Origin: Erwinia sorbitola
GTDB taxonomy: Bacteria > Pseudomonadota > Gammaproteobacteria > Enterobacterales > Enterobacteriaceae
DNA length: 64,000 nucleotides
Assembly: GCF_009738185.1 (NCBI RefSeq)
Contig: NZ_CP046509.1
Location: 623,501-687,500, forward strand
Direction: 5' to 3'
Each line of letters opens with the position of its first letter. Position 1 is the stretch's first letter. Positions 45,607-55,024 of this stretch are shown here, piece after piece. Below the pieces are notes generated by a model. It was given only the letters and a program-made list of their open reading frames with translations, was not told where the DNA came from and searched no databases. The translations under genes were made by a program, and so were the position numbers.

Positions 45607-46797
45607 TTAGCGGCTCAGGCGAGAAAAACCTGCGGCCAGGTCGTCAATCAGATCCTCCACGTTTTCCAGCCCGATATGCAGACGAACCAGAGTACCGGTG
45701 AAATCCACACCGCCCGCCGGACGGATCGCCGCCAGCTCCTCCGGCTGATTGGCAAGGATCAGCGACTCATAGCCGCCCCATGAGTATGCCATGCTGAAAT
45801 GATGGAAGTGGTCGAGATAATGCGCCAGCTGCGTATCGCTCAGTTTCTCCTTCAGTACAAAAGAGAACAGGCCGCTGCTACCGGTAAAATCGCGCTGCCA
45901 GAACGCATGGCCCTTACACTGCGGCAGCGCCGGATGATTCACTACCGCTACCTCAGGGCGTTCTGCCAGCCAGTGCGCCACGCGCAGGCTGCTCTCTTCA
46001 TGCTGGCGCAGGCGCACTGCCAGCGTACGCAGACCCCGGCTGGCCATATAGGCGGTATCTGCGTCGACCATTTGTCCCATCAGATAGGAGTTTTCCCGCA
46101 GCTGTTCCCAGCAGCGCGCATTGGCGACTGCCGTGCCGATCATCGCGTCTGAATGACCAATCAGATATTTGGTTCCGGCCTGAATCGAGATGTCCACGCC
46201 AAATTCCAGTGCGCGGAATAAGATCCCGGCGCCCCAGGTGTTATCGATCATAATAATCGCTTCAGGGGCTTTACTGCGGATCGCTGCAACGATGGCCGGG
46301 ACATCCTGTACTTCCATGGTGATCGACGCCGGTGACTCAAGGAACACCACGCGCGTATTCGGCTGCACCAGTTCGGCAATCTCACTGCCAATATTGTGAT
46401 CAAACCAGGTGGTTGTCACACTCATTTTACTGAGGATTTTGGTACAGAAATCCTGCGTCGGCTCATATACGCTGCCGCTCATCAGCACGTTATCCCCGGC
46501 GGAAACAAAGGCGAGAATGGCATTTGCCACCGCCGCTGCACCGCACGGATAGAGCACGCAGCCTGCACCGCCCTCAAGTTCGGTCATCGCTTCCTGAAGT
46601 GAAAAGTGAGTCAGGGTGCCACGGCGTCCATAAAATAGTTCGCCGTCTGCCCGCCCGGCAGTGGCGCGTTTCTTATCCGCTACCGAATCAAACACCAGTG
46701 ATGAAGCCCGCTGGATGACGGCATTAACCGATCCCTGGGTATAACGTTTGCTGCGTCCGGCACGAATCAGTGCGGTCTCAATTTTTTCGCTGGTCAT
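45607..46797 (-). CDS. metC: cystathionine beta-lyase MetC
   Basis: PLP enzyme cleaving cystathionine to homocysteine, pyruvate and ammonia in methionine synthesis. The 396-residue protein (E. coli 395) has YPCGAAAVANAILAFVSAGD, IIMIDNTWGAGILF with the PLP-contacting Asp, and the PLP lysine in SIQAGTKYLIGHSD near residue 210. Divergent from exbB, the same arrangement as in E. coli (metC-exbBD). Confidence 0.96.
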   Translation of the reverse strand: MTSEKIETALIRAGRSKRYTQGSVNAVIQRASSLVFDSVADKKRATAGRADGELFYGRRGTLTHFSLQEAMTELEGGAGCVLYPCGAAAVANAILAFVSAGDNVLMSGSVYEPTQDFCTKILSKMSVTTTWFDHNIGSEIAELVQPNTRVVFLESPASITMEVQDVPAIVAAIRSKAPEAIIMIDNTWGAGILFRALEFGVDISIQAGTKYLIGHSDAMIGTAVANARCWEQLRENSYLMGQMVDADTAYMASRGLRTLAVRLRQHEESSLRVAHWLAERPEVAVVNHPALPQCKGHAFWQRDFTGSSGLFSFVLKEKLSDTQLAHYLDHFHHFSMAYSWGGYESLILANQPEELAAIRPAGGVDFTGTLVRLHIGLENVEDLIDDLAAGFSRLSR

Positions 46798-46956
46798 AAA
46801 AATCCCGTATCATTTTTACCCTTTTTTCAACGTTAACACGCCAGCCGTTCAGGGGGGTATTCAGCAGGCGGATAAGTGATGAAAATTCACCATCAGTGCG
46901 ATTTCAGCCAGCAGCGATGAACAAAATGCGCAATAAATAGCCAAAAAGTTGTAAAT

Positions 46957-46975
46957 AGTAATGAGAACTACTATC
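46957..46975. promoter_or_regulatory. likely Fur box upstream of exbB
   Basis: AGTAATGAGAACTACTATC matches the 19-bp Fur consensus at 13 positions and lies 71 bp before the exbB start, where E. coli exbB is also iron-regulated. Predicts iron repression of exbBD. Confidence 0.65.
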
Positions 46976-47046
46976 AATTCCCCGCTGTTTTGGTATGATC
47001 CGCGAAGAAATTTTCGCTCTCAGCAATTAGACGTTGGAGACACAGC

Positions 47047-47781
47047 GTGACAAATGATTTGATGCAGATGGATTTATCCGTCTGGGGCATGTATCAGCAT
47101 GCAGACATCGTAGTTAAAACGGTGATGATTGGTCTTCTGATGGCATCCGTTGTCACCTGGGCTATTTTCTTCAGTAAAAGTATTGAACTGAGCGCGGCGC
47201 GTAAGCGCCTGAAGCGTGAGCAGCAGCAGCTGGCGAATGTTCGCTCGCTGGAAGAAGCGTCACAGGTTTGTGAGGGCTTTAAAGGCCACAGCCTCAGTGC
47301 TCTGCTGGTAAAAGAAGCGGAAAATGAGCTGGTGCTCTCTAACGGCTCTGACGATAACAACGGCATCAAAGATCGTACCGGATTCCGCCTTGAGCGCCGC
47401 GTTGCAGCTTTCAGTCGTCATGCTGGCCGTGGTAACGGCTTCCTCGCGACCATTGGTGCCATCGCGCCATTCGTCGGTCTGTTTGGTACGGTCTGGGGCA
47501 TCATGAACAGCTTTATCGGGATTGCCAAAACCCAGACCACCAATCTGGCGGTGGTAGCGCCTGGTATTGCCGAAGCGCTGCTGGCAACCGCTATTGGTCT
47601 GGTTGCCGCTATCCCTGCGGTGGTTATCTATAACGTGTTTGCCCGTATGATCGGCAGCTACAAAGCTTCTCTGGGCGACGTAGCGGCACAGGTTCTGCTG
47701 TTACAGAGCCGCGACCTTGACCTCGCTGCCAGCGAAGGCGCTCATCGCGTTCAGTCTGCGCAGAAACTGCGGGTAGGTTAA
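47047..47781 (+). CDS. exbB: TonB-system energiser ExbB
   Basis: Proton-channel subunit of the TonB-ExbB-ExbD motor that powers outer-membrane receptors. The 244-residue protein equals E. coli in length and also starts at GTG (47047, GGAG 8 nt upstream). It has MQMDLSVWGMYQHADIVVKTVMIG with the first helix, then ATIGAIAPFVGLFGTVWGIMNSF and LLATAIGLVAAIPAVVIYN, the MotA/TolQ/ExbB helices. Five bases before exbD. Confidence 0.97.
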   Translation: MTNDLMQMDLSVWGMYQHADIVVKTVMIGLLMASVVTWAIFFSKSIELSAARKRLKREQQQLANVRSLEEASQVCEGFKGHSLSALLVKEAENELVLSNGSDDNNGIKDRTGFRLERRVAAFSRHAGRGNGFLATIGAIAPFVGLFGTVWGIMNSFIGIAKTQTTNLAVVAPGIAEALLATAIGLVAAIPAVVIYNVFARMIGSYKASLGDVAAQVLLLQSRDLDLAASEGAHRVQSAQKLRVG

Positions 47782-47786
47782 GTATC

Positions 47787-48209
47787 ATGGCAATGCGCTT
47801 AAACGAAGATCTCGATAGCAACGGTGAAATGCACGAAATTAACGTGACGCCGTTTATCGACGTCATGCTGGTGCTGCTGATTATTTTTATGGTCGCTGCA
47901 CCGCTGGCTACCGTTGATGTACGCGTCAATCTGCCTGCTTCCACCAGTGCGCCACAGCCGCGTCCGGATAAACCGGTCTATCTGTCGATCAAAGCCGACC
48001 GTCAGCTGTTTATCGGTAACGATGCAGTCACTCCGGAAACGCTGGTGGAAACGCTGACCCAGCAGACCCAGGGCAAGAAAGACACCACCATCTTCTTCCA
48101 GGCGGATAAATCAGTGGATTATGAAACCCTGATGAACGTAATGGATAAGCTGCGTCAGGCCGGGTATCTGAAGATTGGTTTGATGGGTATGGAAACCGTC
48201 ACTAAATAA
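47787..48209 (+). CDS. exbD: TonB-system energiser ExbD
   Basis: Periplasmic-domain partner of ExbB. The 140-residue protein (E. coli 141) has the single transmembrane helix with the proton-carrying aspartate, INVTPFIDVMLVLLIIFMVAAP (D25 region), and the periplasmic part DTTIFFQADKSVDYETLMNVMD. Translationally linked to exbB; ends at a strong two-way terminator. Confidence 0.97.
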   Translation: MAMRLNEDLDSNGEMHEINVTPFIDVMLVLLIIFMVAAPLATVDVRVNLPASTSAPQPRPDKPVYLSIKADRQLFIGNDAVTPETLVETLTQQTQGKKDTTIFFQADKSVDYETLMNVMDKLRQAGYLKIGLMGMETVTK

Positions 48210-48214
48210 ACCTT

Positions 48215-48248
48215 CTACCCAGGGGCAGTAAGCCCCGCCCCTGGGTAG
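48215..48248. terminator. bidirectional terminator exbD / MFS gene
   Basis: Perfect 12-bp stem CTACCCAGGGGC/GCCCCTGGGTAG with a 10-nt loop between convergent genes. Confidence 0.85.
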
Positions 48249-48251
48249 CGA

Positions 48252-49571
48252 TCACACCTGAATTGCCGGTTCTTTCAAACGCCGCACCTGATACTGCTTC
48301 ACCAGCCGCTTAATCACCAGTGAACCCACCAGCCCGCACAGCGCTGCAATTGTCAGCCATACACCCGGCATCGCTTTATCTCCAGTGATATGAATCAGAT
48401 AGCTGCAAATTGCTGGGGTAAAACCACCAAACAGCGCGGTTGCCAGACTATAGGCCAGCGAGAACCCGGTCGCGCGTACTTCAGCAGGCATCACCTCGGT
48501 AAGGTAGACCACCATCGCCCCGTTATAGCTGGCGTAGAGGAAGGAGAGCCACAGCTCGGCTTCCAGCAGATGGGCGAGGCTGGGGGAGCCAACCAGCCAG
48601 TGCAGTACCGGCCAGGCGGTGACCACCATCAGCACGGTAAACAGCAGCAGCAGCGGGCGGCGGCCATAGCGATCCGACAGCGAACCCATTACCGGCAGCC
48701 AGATAAGATTAGAGACACCCACGCACAGGGTAACAAAGAAGCTCTGCCTGTCGCCCATCATCAGCACAGTCTTACCGAAGGTGGGGGTAAAGGCGGTGAT
48801 CATATAAAACATCACGGTAGTGGTGACCACCATCAGCATCCCCGCAAGGATCAGCCCCCAGTTACTGCCCACTGAATGCATAATCTGCCCCATAGTCGGA
48901 TGATGTTTACGCTGGCTGAACGCCTCGGTTTCCTCCAGCATCCGCCGGATCCAGAACAGGAAAGGCACAATCATACAGCCGATGACAAAGGGAATACGCC
49001 AGCCCCACTCGCTTACTTCACCTTTATCCAGCAGATGGTTGAGCAGCAGCCCCAAGAGTGCGGCGAAGATCACCGCGATCTGCTGGCTGCCGGACTGCCA
49101 GCTAACATAGAACCCTTTTTTGCCCTTCGGCGCGATCTCCGACAGATAGACCGATACGCCGCCCAGCTCAACCCCGGCGGAGAAGCCCTGCAACAGGCGG
49201 CCAAGCAGGATCAGGATTGGTGCTGCCATGCCAAGGGTGCTGTAGCCGGGCACCACCGCAATGGTCAGCGTGCCGATCGCCATCAGCCCGAGCGTCAGCA
49301 GCAGCCCCTTACGGCGTCCGTGCTGGTCAATATAGGAGCCAAGAATAATCGCCCCCAGCGGACGCATCAGGAAGCCTGCGCCGAACGTCATCAGCGTCAG
49401 CATCAGTGAGGCGAAGGGGTCATCGCCGGGAAAGAAGGTTTTAGCGATGGCGGTGGCATAGTAGCCAAACACCATAAAGTCATACATTTCGAGGAAGTTA
49501 CCGCTGGTCACGTTGAAGATGGTTTTCGCGCCGCCTTGCCGTGATGAAGTGATCTGAGGGGTTATGGCCAT
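48252..49571 (-). CDS. citrate/tricarballylate-type proton symporter (MFS)
   Basis: Major facilitator superfamily, metabolite:H+ symporter subfamily. The 439-residue protein has 12 likely helices and the MFS loop motif YIDQHGRRKG. Stretches NVTSGNFLEMYDFMVFGYYAT, GRLLQGFSAGVELGGVSVYLSEIA and YNGAMVVYLTEVMPAEVRATGFSLAYSLATALFGG follow, from memory, Salmonella CitA and TcuC closely. Citrate, tricarballylate or a related acid is the likely substrate; no catabolic gene next door narrows it. A CRP-type site lies upstream. Confidence 0.85.
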   Translation of the reverse strand: MAITPQITSSRQGGAKTIFNVTSGNFLEMYDFMVFGYYATAIAKTFFPGDDPFASLMLTLMTFGAGFLMRPLGAIILGSYIDQHGRRKGLLLTLGLMAIGTLTIAVVPGYSTLGMAAPILILLGRLLQGFSAGVELGGVSVYLSEIAPKGKKGFYVSWQSGSQQIAVIFAALLGLLLNHLLDKGEVSEWGWRIPFVIGCMIVPFLFWIRRMLEETEAFSQRKHHPTMGQIMHSVGSNWGLILAGMLMVVTTTVMFYMITAFTPTFGKTVLMMGDRQSFFVTLCVGVSNLIWLPVMGSLSDRYGRRPLLLLFTVLMVVTAWPVLHWLVGSPSLAHLLEAELWLSFLYASYNGAMVVYLTEVMPAEVRATGFSLAYSLATALFGGFTPAICSYLIHITGDKAMPGVWLTIAALCGLVGSLVIKRLVKQYQVRRLKEPAIQV

Positions 49572-49624
49572 TACCGCATCCTTTTTGTGTTTTTTTGTTT
49601 TTATCCTGCGGGGGGCGCAATTAA

Positions 49625-49640
49625 TGTGACGGCGATCACT
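49625..49640. promoter_or_regulatory. CRP binding site upstream of the MFS symporter
   Basis: TGTGA-N6-TCACT (TGTGACGGCGATCACT), one base from the consensus TGTGA-N6-TCACA, centred about 61 bp upstream of the symporter start and 272 bp from yghA. Suggests cAMP-CRP control of carboxylate uptake. The rest of the 333-bp gap (49641-49904) is AT-rich without other clear sites. Confidence 0.65.
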
Positions 49641-49904
49641 GGGCTAATTTACCATTTATTCACATTAGTAACCAAAAGTTAACAAAGGGTAAGGAGTTTA
49701 TAATTTGCACACCGCTTTGGACAAGGTTCAGCCGGATTTAGTATCTGTTCACATTTGGTTATATTTTCTCGTATTTTTATTTTGCTAATTTAATTATTTA
49801 TATCAATAAGATAGGTTATTGTTTTGTATTTATCCCTCGACAGCATCTCAGCACTGACTAGCCTTAAGGGGAAGCAAAAATACGATTAAATAGCCGGAGG
49901 AACG

Positions 49905-50798
49905 ATGACTGACCAATATAAAATGCAAAATCCTCTCACCCAGTATCCGGCCACTGAGTATCCGAAACAGCGCCAACCCGCGCCGGGCGTACAGGCCGAA
50001 ATGCGCCCGCAGCCAGACTGCGGTGAAAAAAGTTACCGTGGCAGCCAGCGGTTAGAAGGGCGTAAGGCCCTGGTGACGGGAGCGGATTCTGGCATTGGCC
50101 GCGCAGCCGCCATTGCCTACGCTCGTGAAGGGGCTGATGTGGCGCTCTCCTATCTGCCTGATGAGCAGCGTGATGCCGAAGAAGTGGCAAAACTGGTGGA
50201 GCAGGCGGGGCGAAAAGCCGTGCTGCTGCCGGGCGATATCAGCGATGAGGCCTTCAGTAAAAAACTGGTAGAAGACGCCAGAGAGCTGCTGGGCGGTCTG
50301 GATATTCTGGCGCTGGTGGCCGGGAAGCAGGTGGCGGTTGAGCATATTGCCGATCTCACCACTGAGCAGTTCCGCAAGACTTATGAAACCAACGTATTTT
50401 CACTCTACTGGATCACCCAGGCAGCGATTCCGCATCTGCCGCCCGGCAGCAGCATTATCACTACCTCGTCGATCCAGGCCTATCAGCCGAGCGCACATCT
50501 GCTGGACTATGCCTCCACCAAGGCGGCGATCCTTGCTTACACCCGGGCGCTGGCGAAGCAGATTATCGACAAGGGCATTCGGGTTAACTGTGTGGCACCA
50601 GGCCCTATCTGGACAGCATTGCAGATAGCGGGCGGACAGACTCAGGATAAGATCCCGGAATTTGGCCAGCAGACGCCGATGAAGCGTGCGGGTCAGCCAG
50701 CCGAACTGGCACCGGTCTATGTTTACCTGGCCTCGCAGGAGTCGAGCTATGTCACCGCTGAGGTACATGGCGTCACCGGCGGTAACCATCTGAGTTAA
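49905..50798 (+). CDS. yghA: SDR-family oxidoreductase YghA
   Basis: Short-chain dehydrogenase/reductase; E. coli YghA is an NADP-dependent aldehyde reductase. The 297-residue protein (E. coli 294) has an N-terminal extension NPLTQYPATEYPKQRQPAPG typical of this group, the cofactor motif TGADSGIGRA near residue 58, ALVAGK, and the catalytic Ser-Tyr-Lys in SSIQAYQPSAHLLDYASTKAA. GGAGGAACG precedes the ATG. Ends at a terminator before the pilus operon. Confidence 0.94.
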   Translation: MTDQYKMQNPLTQYPATEYPKQRQPAPGVQAEMRPQPDCGEKSYRGSQRLEGRKALVTGADSGIGRAAAIAYAREGADVALSYLPDEQRDAEEVAKLVEQAGRKAVLLPGDISDEAFSKKLVEDARELLGGLDILALVAGKQVAVEHIADLTTEQFRKTYETNVFSLYWITQAAIPHLPPGSSIITTSSIQAYQPSAHLLDYASTKAAILAYTRALAKQIIDKGIRVNCVAPGPIWTALQIAGGQTQDKIPEFGQQTPMKRAGQPAELAPVYVYLASQESSYVTAEVHGVTGGNHLS

Positions 50799-50809
50799 TG
50801 CTTTTCCCT

Positions 50810-50836
50810 GGCGGGGACACGACACCCCGCCGGTTT
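50810..50836 (+). terminator. yghA terminator
   Basis: GGCGGGG/CCCCGCC perfect 7-bp stem with an 8-nt loop, followed by GGTTTT, between yghA and the convergent pilus operon. Confidence 0.75.
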
Positions 50837-50858
50837 TATCCACTCCGCATCAATCCCT

Positions 50859-51848
50859 CTAAAACGACAAATCCACCGTGACCATATCACTGTAGGCACC
50901 CGCTGCGGGCGTAGCCTGACTGGTCAGTACCTGAGCATTGTAGTTAAACGTACGGGTCAATCCGTCAGTGCTGGTGGTATTCGCCGCTGAACTTGCCATC
51001 CGTTCCGCAGCCACGCTGCTGCCCCAGCGCGTAGTGCCCGATCCTTTATAAATTTCATACGCCAGCTGACCGCCCGCACTGCTGGTCATATAGCGCTGAG
51101 TGCCCACCGCGTGCTGACCATTGTTCAGGCCAACGGTATAGGTGCTGCCTTTGGTACAGATAACGTTAATCGACTGGCTCACCGCGGTAAAACTGGTGAC
51201 CAGCGGGGCGCTGCCAAAATTAACCACGGGAGCGGTAATCGTCGTACAGTCTTTAGAGATCGCCATATTTACGGTAATCAGCTGTGCACTGCTGCCTGTT
51301 TGCTGCGAACCCAGCAGGCAGGCACCCAGCAGCCCGATGCCGGTGCAGACATCGTAATTTACCGTTACCGTCAGCGTTACGGTGTAGTTTCCCTCGGCCA
51401 CTACGGCACCTGCCATGGTGCGCAGATAGAGCGGAACATTAAAAATTACCTGGCCTGCACCGCCGATATTCAGACCGAGAAGCTGACTGCGGGTCATAGT
51501 GTAGATAGTACCGCCAATGGCCAGCTCATTTGTACAGGCGGAATCGGTACAGAGCTGAACCGGGATCAGGTCACTGCCCTGCTTCAATGCGCCACGGCTG
51601 CCGGTGGTTGCCACAGCGGTGGCGCTGGTCAGCTGGAGTTTAATCGAATCGCTGGAGAGCAGCGCCAGTACGCCAGACCCACAGTTGACGGAAATGTTCT
51701 GCTGTACGGTGGCCGGCGTGGTATTCACCGTAAACGAGCTGACGCCGCCAAAGCTGGCGGTGACAGCAGGTGTGGTACAGGCCGCCAGCGCAGGCAGCGT
51801 GCCGCCTGTCAGCAGAAGTGCGCTGAACAGCAATAGCAGTTTTCTCAT
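50859..51848 (-). CDS. Csu-type pilus tip adhesin (two spore-coat-U domains)
   Basis: Last gene of the pilus operon. The 329-residue protein has a signal peptide (MRKLLLLFSALLLTGG...ALA) and two spore coat protein U (SCPU) domains, one ending around residue 175 and one to the C-terminus YSDMVTVDLSF. This two-domain form is that of CsuE, the tip adhesin of archaic pili that binds abiotic surfaces through hydrophobic loops. Its ATG overlaps the usher stop codon (ATGA), so the two are translated together. Confidence 0.88.
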   Translation of the reverse strand: MRKLLLLFSALLLTGGTLPALAACTTPAVTASFGGVSSFTVNTTPATVQQNISVNCGSGVLALLSSDSIKLQLTSATAVATTGSRGALKQGSDLIPVQLCTDSACTNELAIGGTIYTMTRSQLLGLNIGGAGQVIFNVPLYLRTMAGAVVAEGNYTVTLTVTVNYDVCTGIGLLGACLLGSQQTGSSAQLITVNMAISKDCTTITAPVVNFGSAPLVTSFTAVSQSINVICTKGSTYTVGLNNGQHAVGTQRYMTSSAGGQLAYEIYKGSGTTRWGSSVAAERMASSAANTTSTDGLTRTFNYNAQVLTSQATPAAGAYSDMVTVDLSF

Positions 51849-54274
51849 GGTGTATTCCGTGATGGTAGCGGTGGCAGCACGCAGATCAGCGGGCCGTAGG
51901 TAGTCAGCGATTGAGGGCGGCCACCGGACAACGTCAGCTCCGTATCGCAGCGGCGTCCGTCAGGGGTTTGCGCATGGATAACGTTGCGCACGGTCAGATT
52001 TTCTAACCATGCGATGCCGTCCCAGCCAACAAACTCCGTCTGCTGGCCTTCGCGGGTAAGCTGCGTAGAGAGCGGCAGCGGCTCACCGTTCTGGTCATGC
52101 AGGATCACGCTGGCAGCGCGCAGTGGTTCAATCGGGAAGTGCAGCAGATAACCGCTCTGGCGCTTAACGGAGAACCGCTGCTCGACGCTGCTTGTCGTCA
52201 TATTCGCCGGGAGATCGAGGGTATCGATATCGTATTTTGCCGGATAATAGGAGCTGACTCTGGGCACCAGCAGATAGCCCTGCTTGTCGGTTTTACCCAT
52301 TAACTGATTTTCAAAACGTACGTTAATGTCGGGATAGTCGGTTTTCACCAGCACAAAGGCGTCATCTACCTTGTTGGCGGCAAACGCACCGCCGTCCATC
52401 AGCACCAGCGAACCGGAAATATCGGCATATTCCGTGCTGAAGTCGTCATCGCCATAGAAGCCCGCTGAGGTTTCCACCTTTTGATTACGCCAGCGCAGAT
52501 TGCCCTGCCGATAGTTGCCACCCTCGCTCTGATTTGCCACCGATGCATCCCAGGCGAAACCGCCATCGGTCGGCATCGAATGTGCGAAATTAAGCCGTTC
52601 TGCGGTGCCTCCCTGTTGATTGCGCTCCACGCTGATACTGGCGCTGCTCAGATCGCTGAACGGGATCGACACGCCAATCGCTCCGGACCAGTCTGCTGAC
52701 TGCTGATCGCGGCTGGCGGAGATATACAGGCTGGAATTGCCCCACAGGGTTCTGCTATACGACAGATTCAGCAGGCGGGTACGGTCGCCGCTGCCGCTGG
52801 TGATATCGATCAGCGCTGCTCCCAGGCTTCCGAACCTGTCCAGCGACACGCTGGCGTTGTACTGGGCGCTGCGGCGGCTGAGGGTGTTGTATTCAATGGT
52901 GTCGCTGTTGTCCTGGTGATCGGCATACAGCGCCAGGTTTCCGAAGTCAGCGGTGCGTTTAGTTTGCTGCATTCCTACGCTAAATCGGCTGGTGCTGTAC
53001 TGATAGCCCCAGCTGTACTGCCTGCCGTTTTCTCCTTCCATCTGGCTCTGGCTGACCGCGCTATTGACCACGCCCCAGGCTCCCAGTTTAAGCTGAACAC
53101 CCGCTCCTCCCAGCGCCAGAGACTCTGCGCCCTCGGCATGGCTTTCCAGCGTCAGCCAGTCGGTCAGCCCGTAGCGATAAGAACCGCTGCTCGCTGCCGC
53201 ACCGTAATCAAAGTTTTTCAGCCCGTAGTTGCGGCGCAGGGCACCGGCGGAAAATGAGTAATCGGACAGCCCACTTTTTAACAGGTCGCTGGCGACATAA
53301 AACGGCAGAGTGGTGCTTACCTGTCGGCCCTGAGCATCGGTGGTGATCACCACGGCATTCCCGGCACCGTTAACGAACGGCATATTGGTCAGAGAAAACG
53401 GGCCGGGCTGCACATTATTGCTGCTGGTTTTATAGCCATTAACAAACAGATCAACGGTGGACGGAACCGCAGCCTGGCCGGAGAAGGAGGGCAGAGGGTA
53501 GGTCACCAGATCCGGGCGCAGCGAGAAGTCACGGCCCACCTGAATCCCTCCCAGGCGCACGCTGCTGCTCCAGGCCAGTGAATCGCTAATCAGATCGCCG
53601 ACCTGCAAGTTGAGGGCATGATCCTCATTCTGATTGGACCACCAGGTATCATAGCGGATATAGCCATTTTCCAGCGCACCCGCCTCTCCGGTGATTTGCT
53701 GCTGGTAGATGCCATTGCTGGAGAACTGACCGTAGCCGCCAAACAGGCGCAGCTCATTCCAGGCGGAGAGGCGGGTGCCGCCGCCGGTGGTCTGGCTGGC
53801 GTACAGATCGTAATTAAACAGTGCGCCGTTACTGCTGCGGCCCTCATAGCGCGGGCCATTATGGGTGGTGCCCGCGAAAGTTTGCGCCGGCAGCCATTCC
53901 GGCGGAACCGTCAACAACAGGCGCTGACGCTGGCGATCATATTCTGCTTTGACCCGATCCATCGCCGAGACATCCATTATCGAGGAAGTGACCTGAGCCG
54001 TGGGGATCCCGGCGCGTTGCAGATCGGCGGCGCGCAGCAGATAGTGGCCATCACGGAACTGCACCGGAACCACCAGCCCGCGATCGTCGTCGTTGACCAC
54101 CAGCCCCAGCATAAACTCCTGTTGCTGAGTATTACTGTCAGCGCTGCTGATACCGGGCGGCGGCGGCAACGTGCTATAGGTTTCCGCACTGCCGGTCAGA
54201 GGAGACAGGCAGTTCAGCAGACCCGTAACGATCAGCGTACAGTGCCGTCCCGGCACCAGGCGGCTTCTGTTCAT
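51845..54274 (-). CDS. archaic (Csu-type) fimbrial usher
   Basis: Outer-membrane usher (PapC/FimD superfamily, CsuD branch) that assembles and secretes pilus subunits. The 809-residue protein has an N-terminal signal, the N-terminal usher domain around FMLGLVVNDDDRGLVVPVQFRDGHYLL, a 24-strand barrel with the family motif FSVGMQQTKRT, a plug domain, and a C-terminal pair of cysteines (RRCDTELTL ... GPLICVLPPL). Starts within 4 bp of the chaperone stop, with no clear ribosome site, so translation is probably coupled. Confidence 0.93.
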   Translation of the reverse strand: MNRSRLVPGRHCTLIVTGLLNCLSPLTGSAETYSTLPPPPGISSADSNTQQQEFMLGLVVNDDDRGLVVPVQFRDGHYLLRAADLQRAGIPTAQVTSSIMDVSAMDRVKAEYDRQRQRLLLTVPPEWLPAQTFAGTTHNGPRYEGRSSNGALFNYDLYASQTTGGGTRLSAWNELRLFGGYGQFSSNGIYQQQITGEAGALENGYIRYDTWWSNQNEDHALNLQVGDLISDSLAWSSSVRLGGIQVGRDFSLRPDLVTYPLPSFSGQAAVPSTVDLFVNGYKTSSNNVQPGPFSLTNMPFVNGAGNAVVITTDAQGRQVSTTLPFYVASDLLKSGLSDYSFSAGALRRNYGLKNFDYGAAASSGSYRYGLTDWLTLESHAEGAESLALGGAGVQLKLGAWGVVNSAVSQSQMEGENGRQYSWGYQYSTSRFSVGMQQTKRTADFGNLALYADHQDNSDTIEYNTLSRRSAQYNASVSLDRFGSLGAALIDITSGSGDRTRLLNLSYSRTLWGNSSLYISASRDQQSADWSGAIGVSIPFSDLSSASISVERNQQGGTAERLNFAHSMPTDGGFAWDASVANQSEGGNYRQGNLRWRNQKVETSAGFYGDDDFSTEYADISGSLVLMDGGAFAANKVDDAFVLVKTDYPDINVRFENQLMGKTDKQGYLLVPRVSSYYPAKYDIDTLDLPANMTTSSVEQRFSVKRQSGYLLHFPIEPLRAASVILHDQNGEPLPLSTQLTREGQQTEFVGWDGIAWLENLTVRNVIHAQTPDGRRCDTELTLSGGRPQSLTTYGPLICVLPPLPSRNTP

Positions 54275-54277
54275 CAA

Positions 54278-54997
54278 CTAGCGTGCTGAACTGGTACTAC
54301 GCCAGGTCTGATTATGATCCAGTTGCGCACTGAATTCAGCGCGATCCGTCGCCGGACTGCTTAACGGGAAGGTGTTAGTCGCATGGGCCAGCACATAGCC
54401 AAACAGGCTGCCGGATAGCTTGCGGCCGCCTAATTCAGCATTGCTTAAGCGGGCATGAACGCTGCCGCGATTAGTGATTTCCACTGCCTGTTTTCCCTCG
54501 CGGTTCACCAGTCGCCAGCTCAGGTCGGGGCGCGCTGTATCTGGATCGAGGTCTTTACCATAGACAAACAGCGGAACGGAATAGCGCATCTGGAAGGTTA
54601 ATCCGGCCTGGCTTTCTCCGGGGGCCTGCGGCGTGGGGATCTCATCCAGCAGAACGCGGTAAGCGGCTTCCTGCCCGGCGGCGGGCGGCGTCTGTTTAAT
54701 CAAACGAACCAGCTGCCGCTTGCCCGGCTCAATACGCACCACGGGAGGGCTGGCCAGCACCAGCTGCTGGGTTTGATACTGCTCCTGACCGTTAACCTGC
54801 TGCCAGCCAAACACACGTACCTGCATCAGCGTGGTGCTGGCACCGCGATTCTCCAGCCACAGCTCGGTGGCCTTATCATCCTGGCTTATTTTGGGATCGA
54901 TTGGCCAGATAAGCACCGAGTTCCCGGCGTGAGCCTTTAGCGTCAGTAAGCTAAACAGCATGGCTACCCACACTCCTGTGGCAGAGTCTCTTTTCAT
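54278..54997 (-). CDS. periplasmic pilus chaperone (CsuC-type)
   Basis: PapD-like two-domain immunoglobulin chaperone that caps subunits by donor-strand complementation. The 239-residue protein has a signal peptide (ending LKAHAG), VLIWPIDPKISQDDKATELWLENRG for the first strands, and the conserved RIEPGKRQLVRLI near 95 and YRVLLDEIP near 120. ATG at 54997 is preferred (AGGAG 9 nt upstream) over one six codons earlier. Confidence 0.92.
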   Translation of the reverse strand: MKRDSATGVWVAMLFSLLTLKAHAGNSVLIWPIDPKISQDDKATELWLENRGASTTLMQVRVFGWQQVNGQEQYQTQQLVLASPPVVRIEPGKRQLVRLIKQTPPAAGQEAAYRVLLDEIPTPQAPGESQAGLTFQMRYSVPLFVYGKDLDPDTARPDLSWRLVNREGKQAVEITNRGSVHARLSNAELGGRKLSGSLFGYVLAHATNTFPLSSPATDRAEFSAQLDHNQTWRSTSSAR

Positions 54998-55024
54998 GAT
55001 TAATTGCTCCTTCATATCCCCAAA

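Noticed and set aside
48390..49409. Two long plus-strand frames opposite the MFS symporter
   Set aside because: Gln/His-rich composition is the typical mirror of a membrane protein gene; the minus-strand frame has clear transporter motifs.
53618..54289. 223-codon plus-strand frame opposite the usher
   Set aside because: Antisense shadow with no recognisable domain; usher motifs are clear on the other strand.
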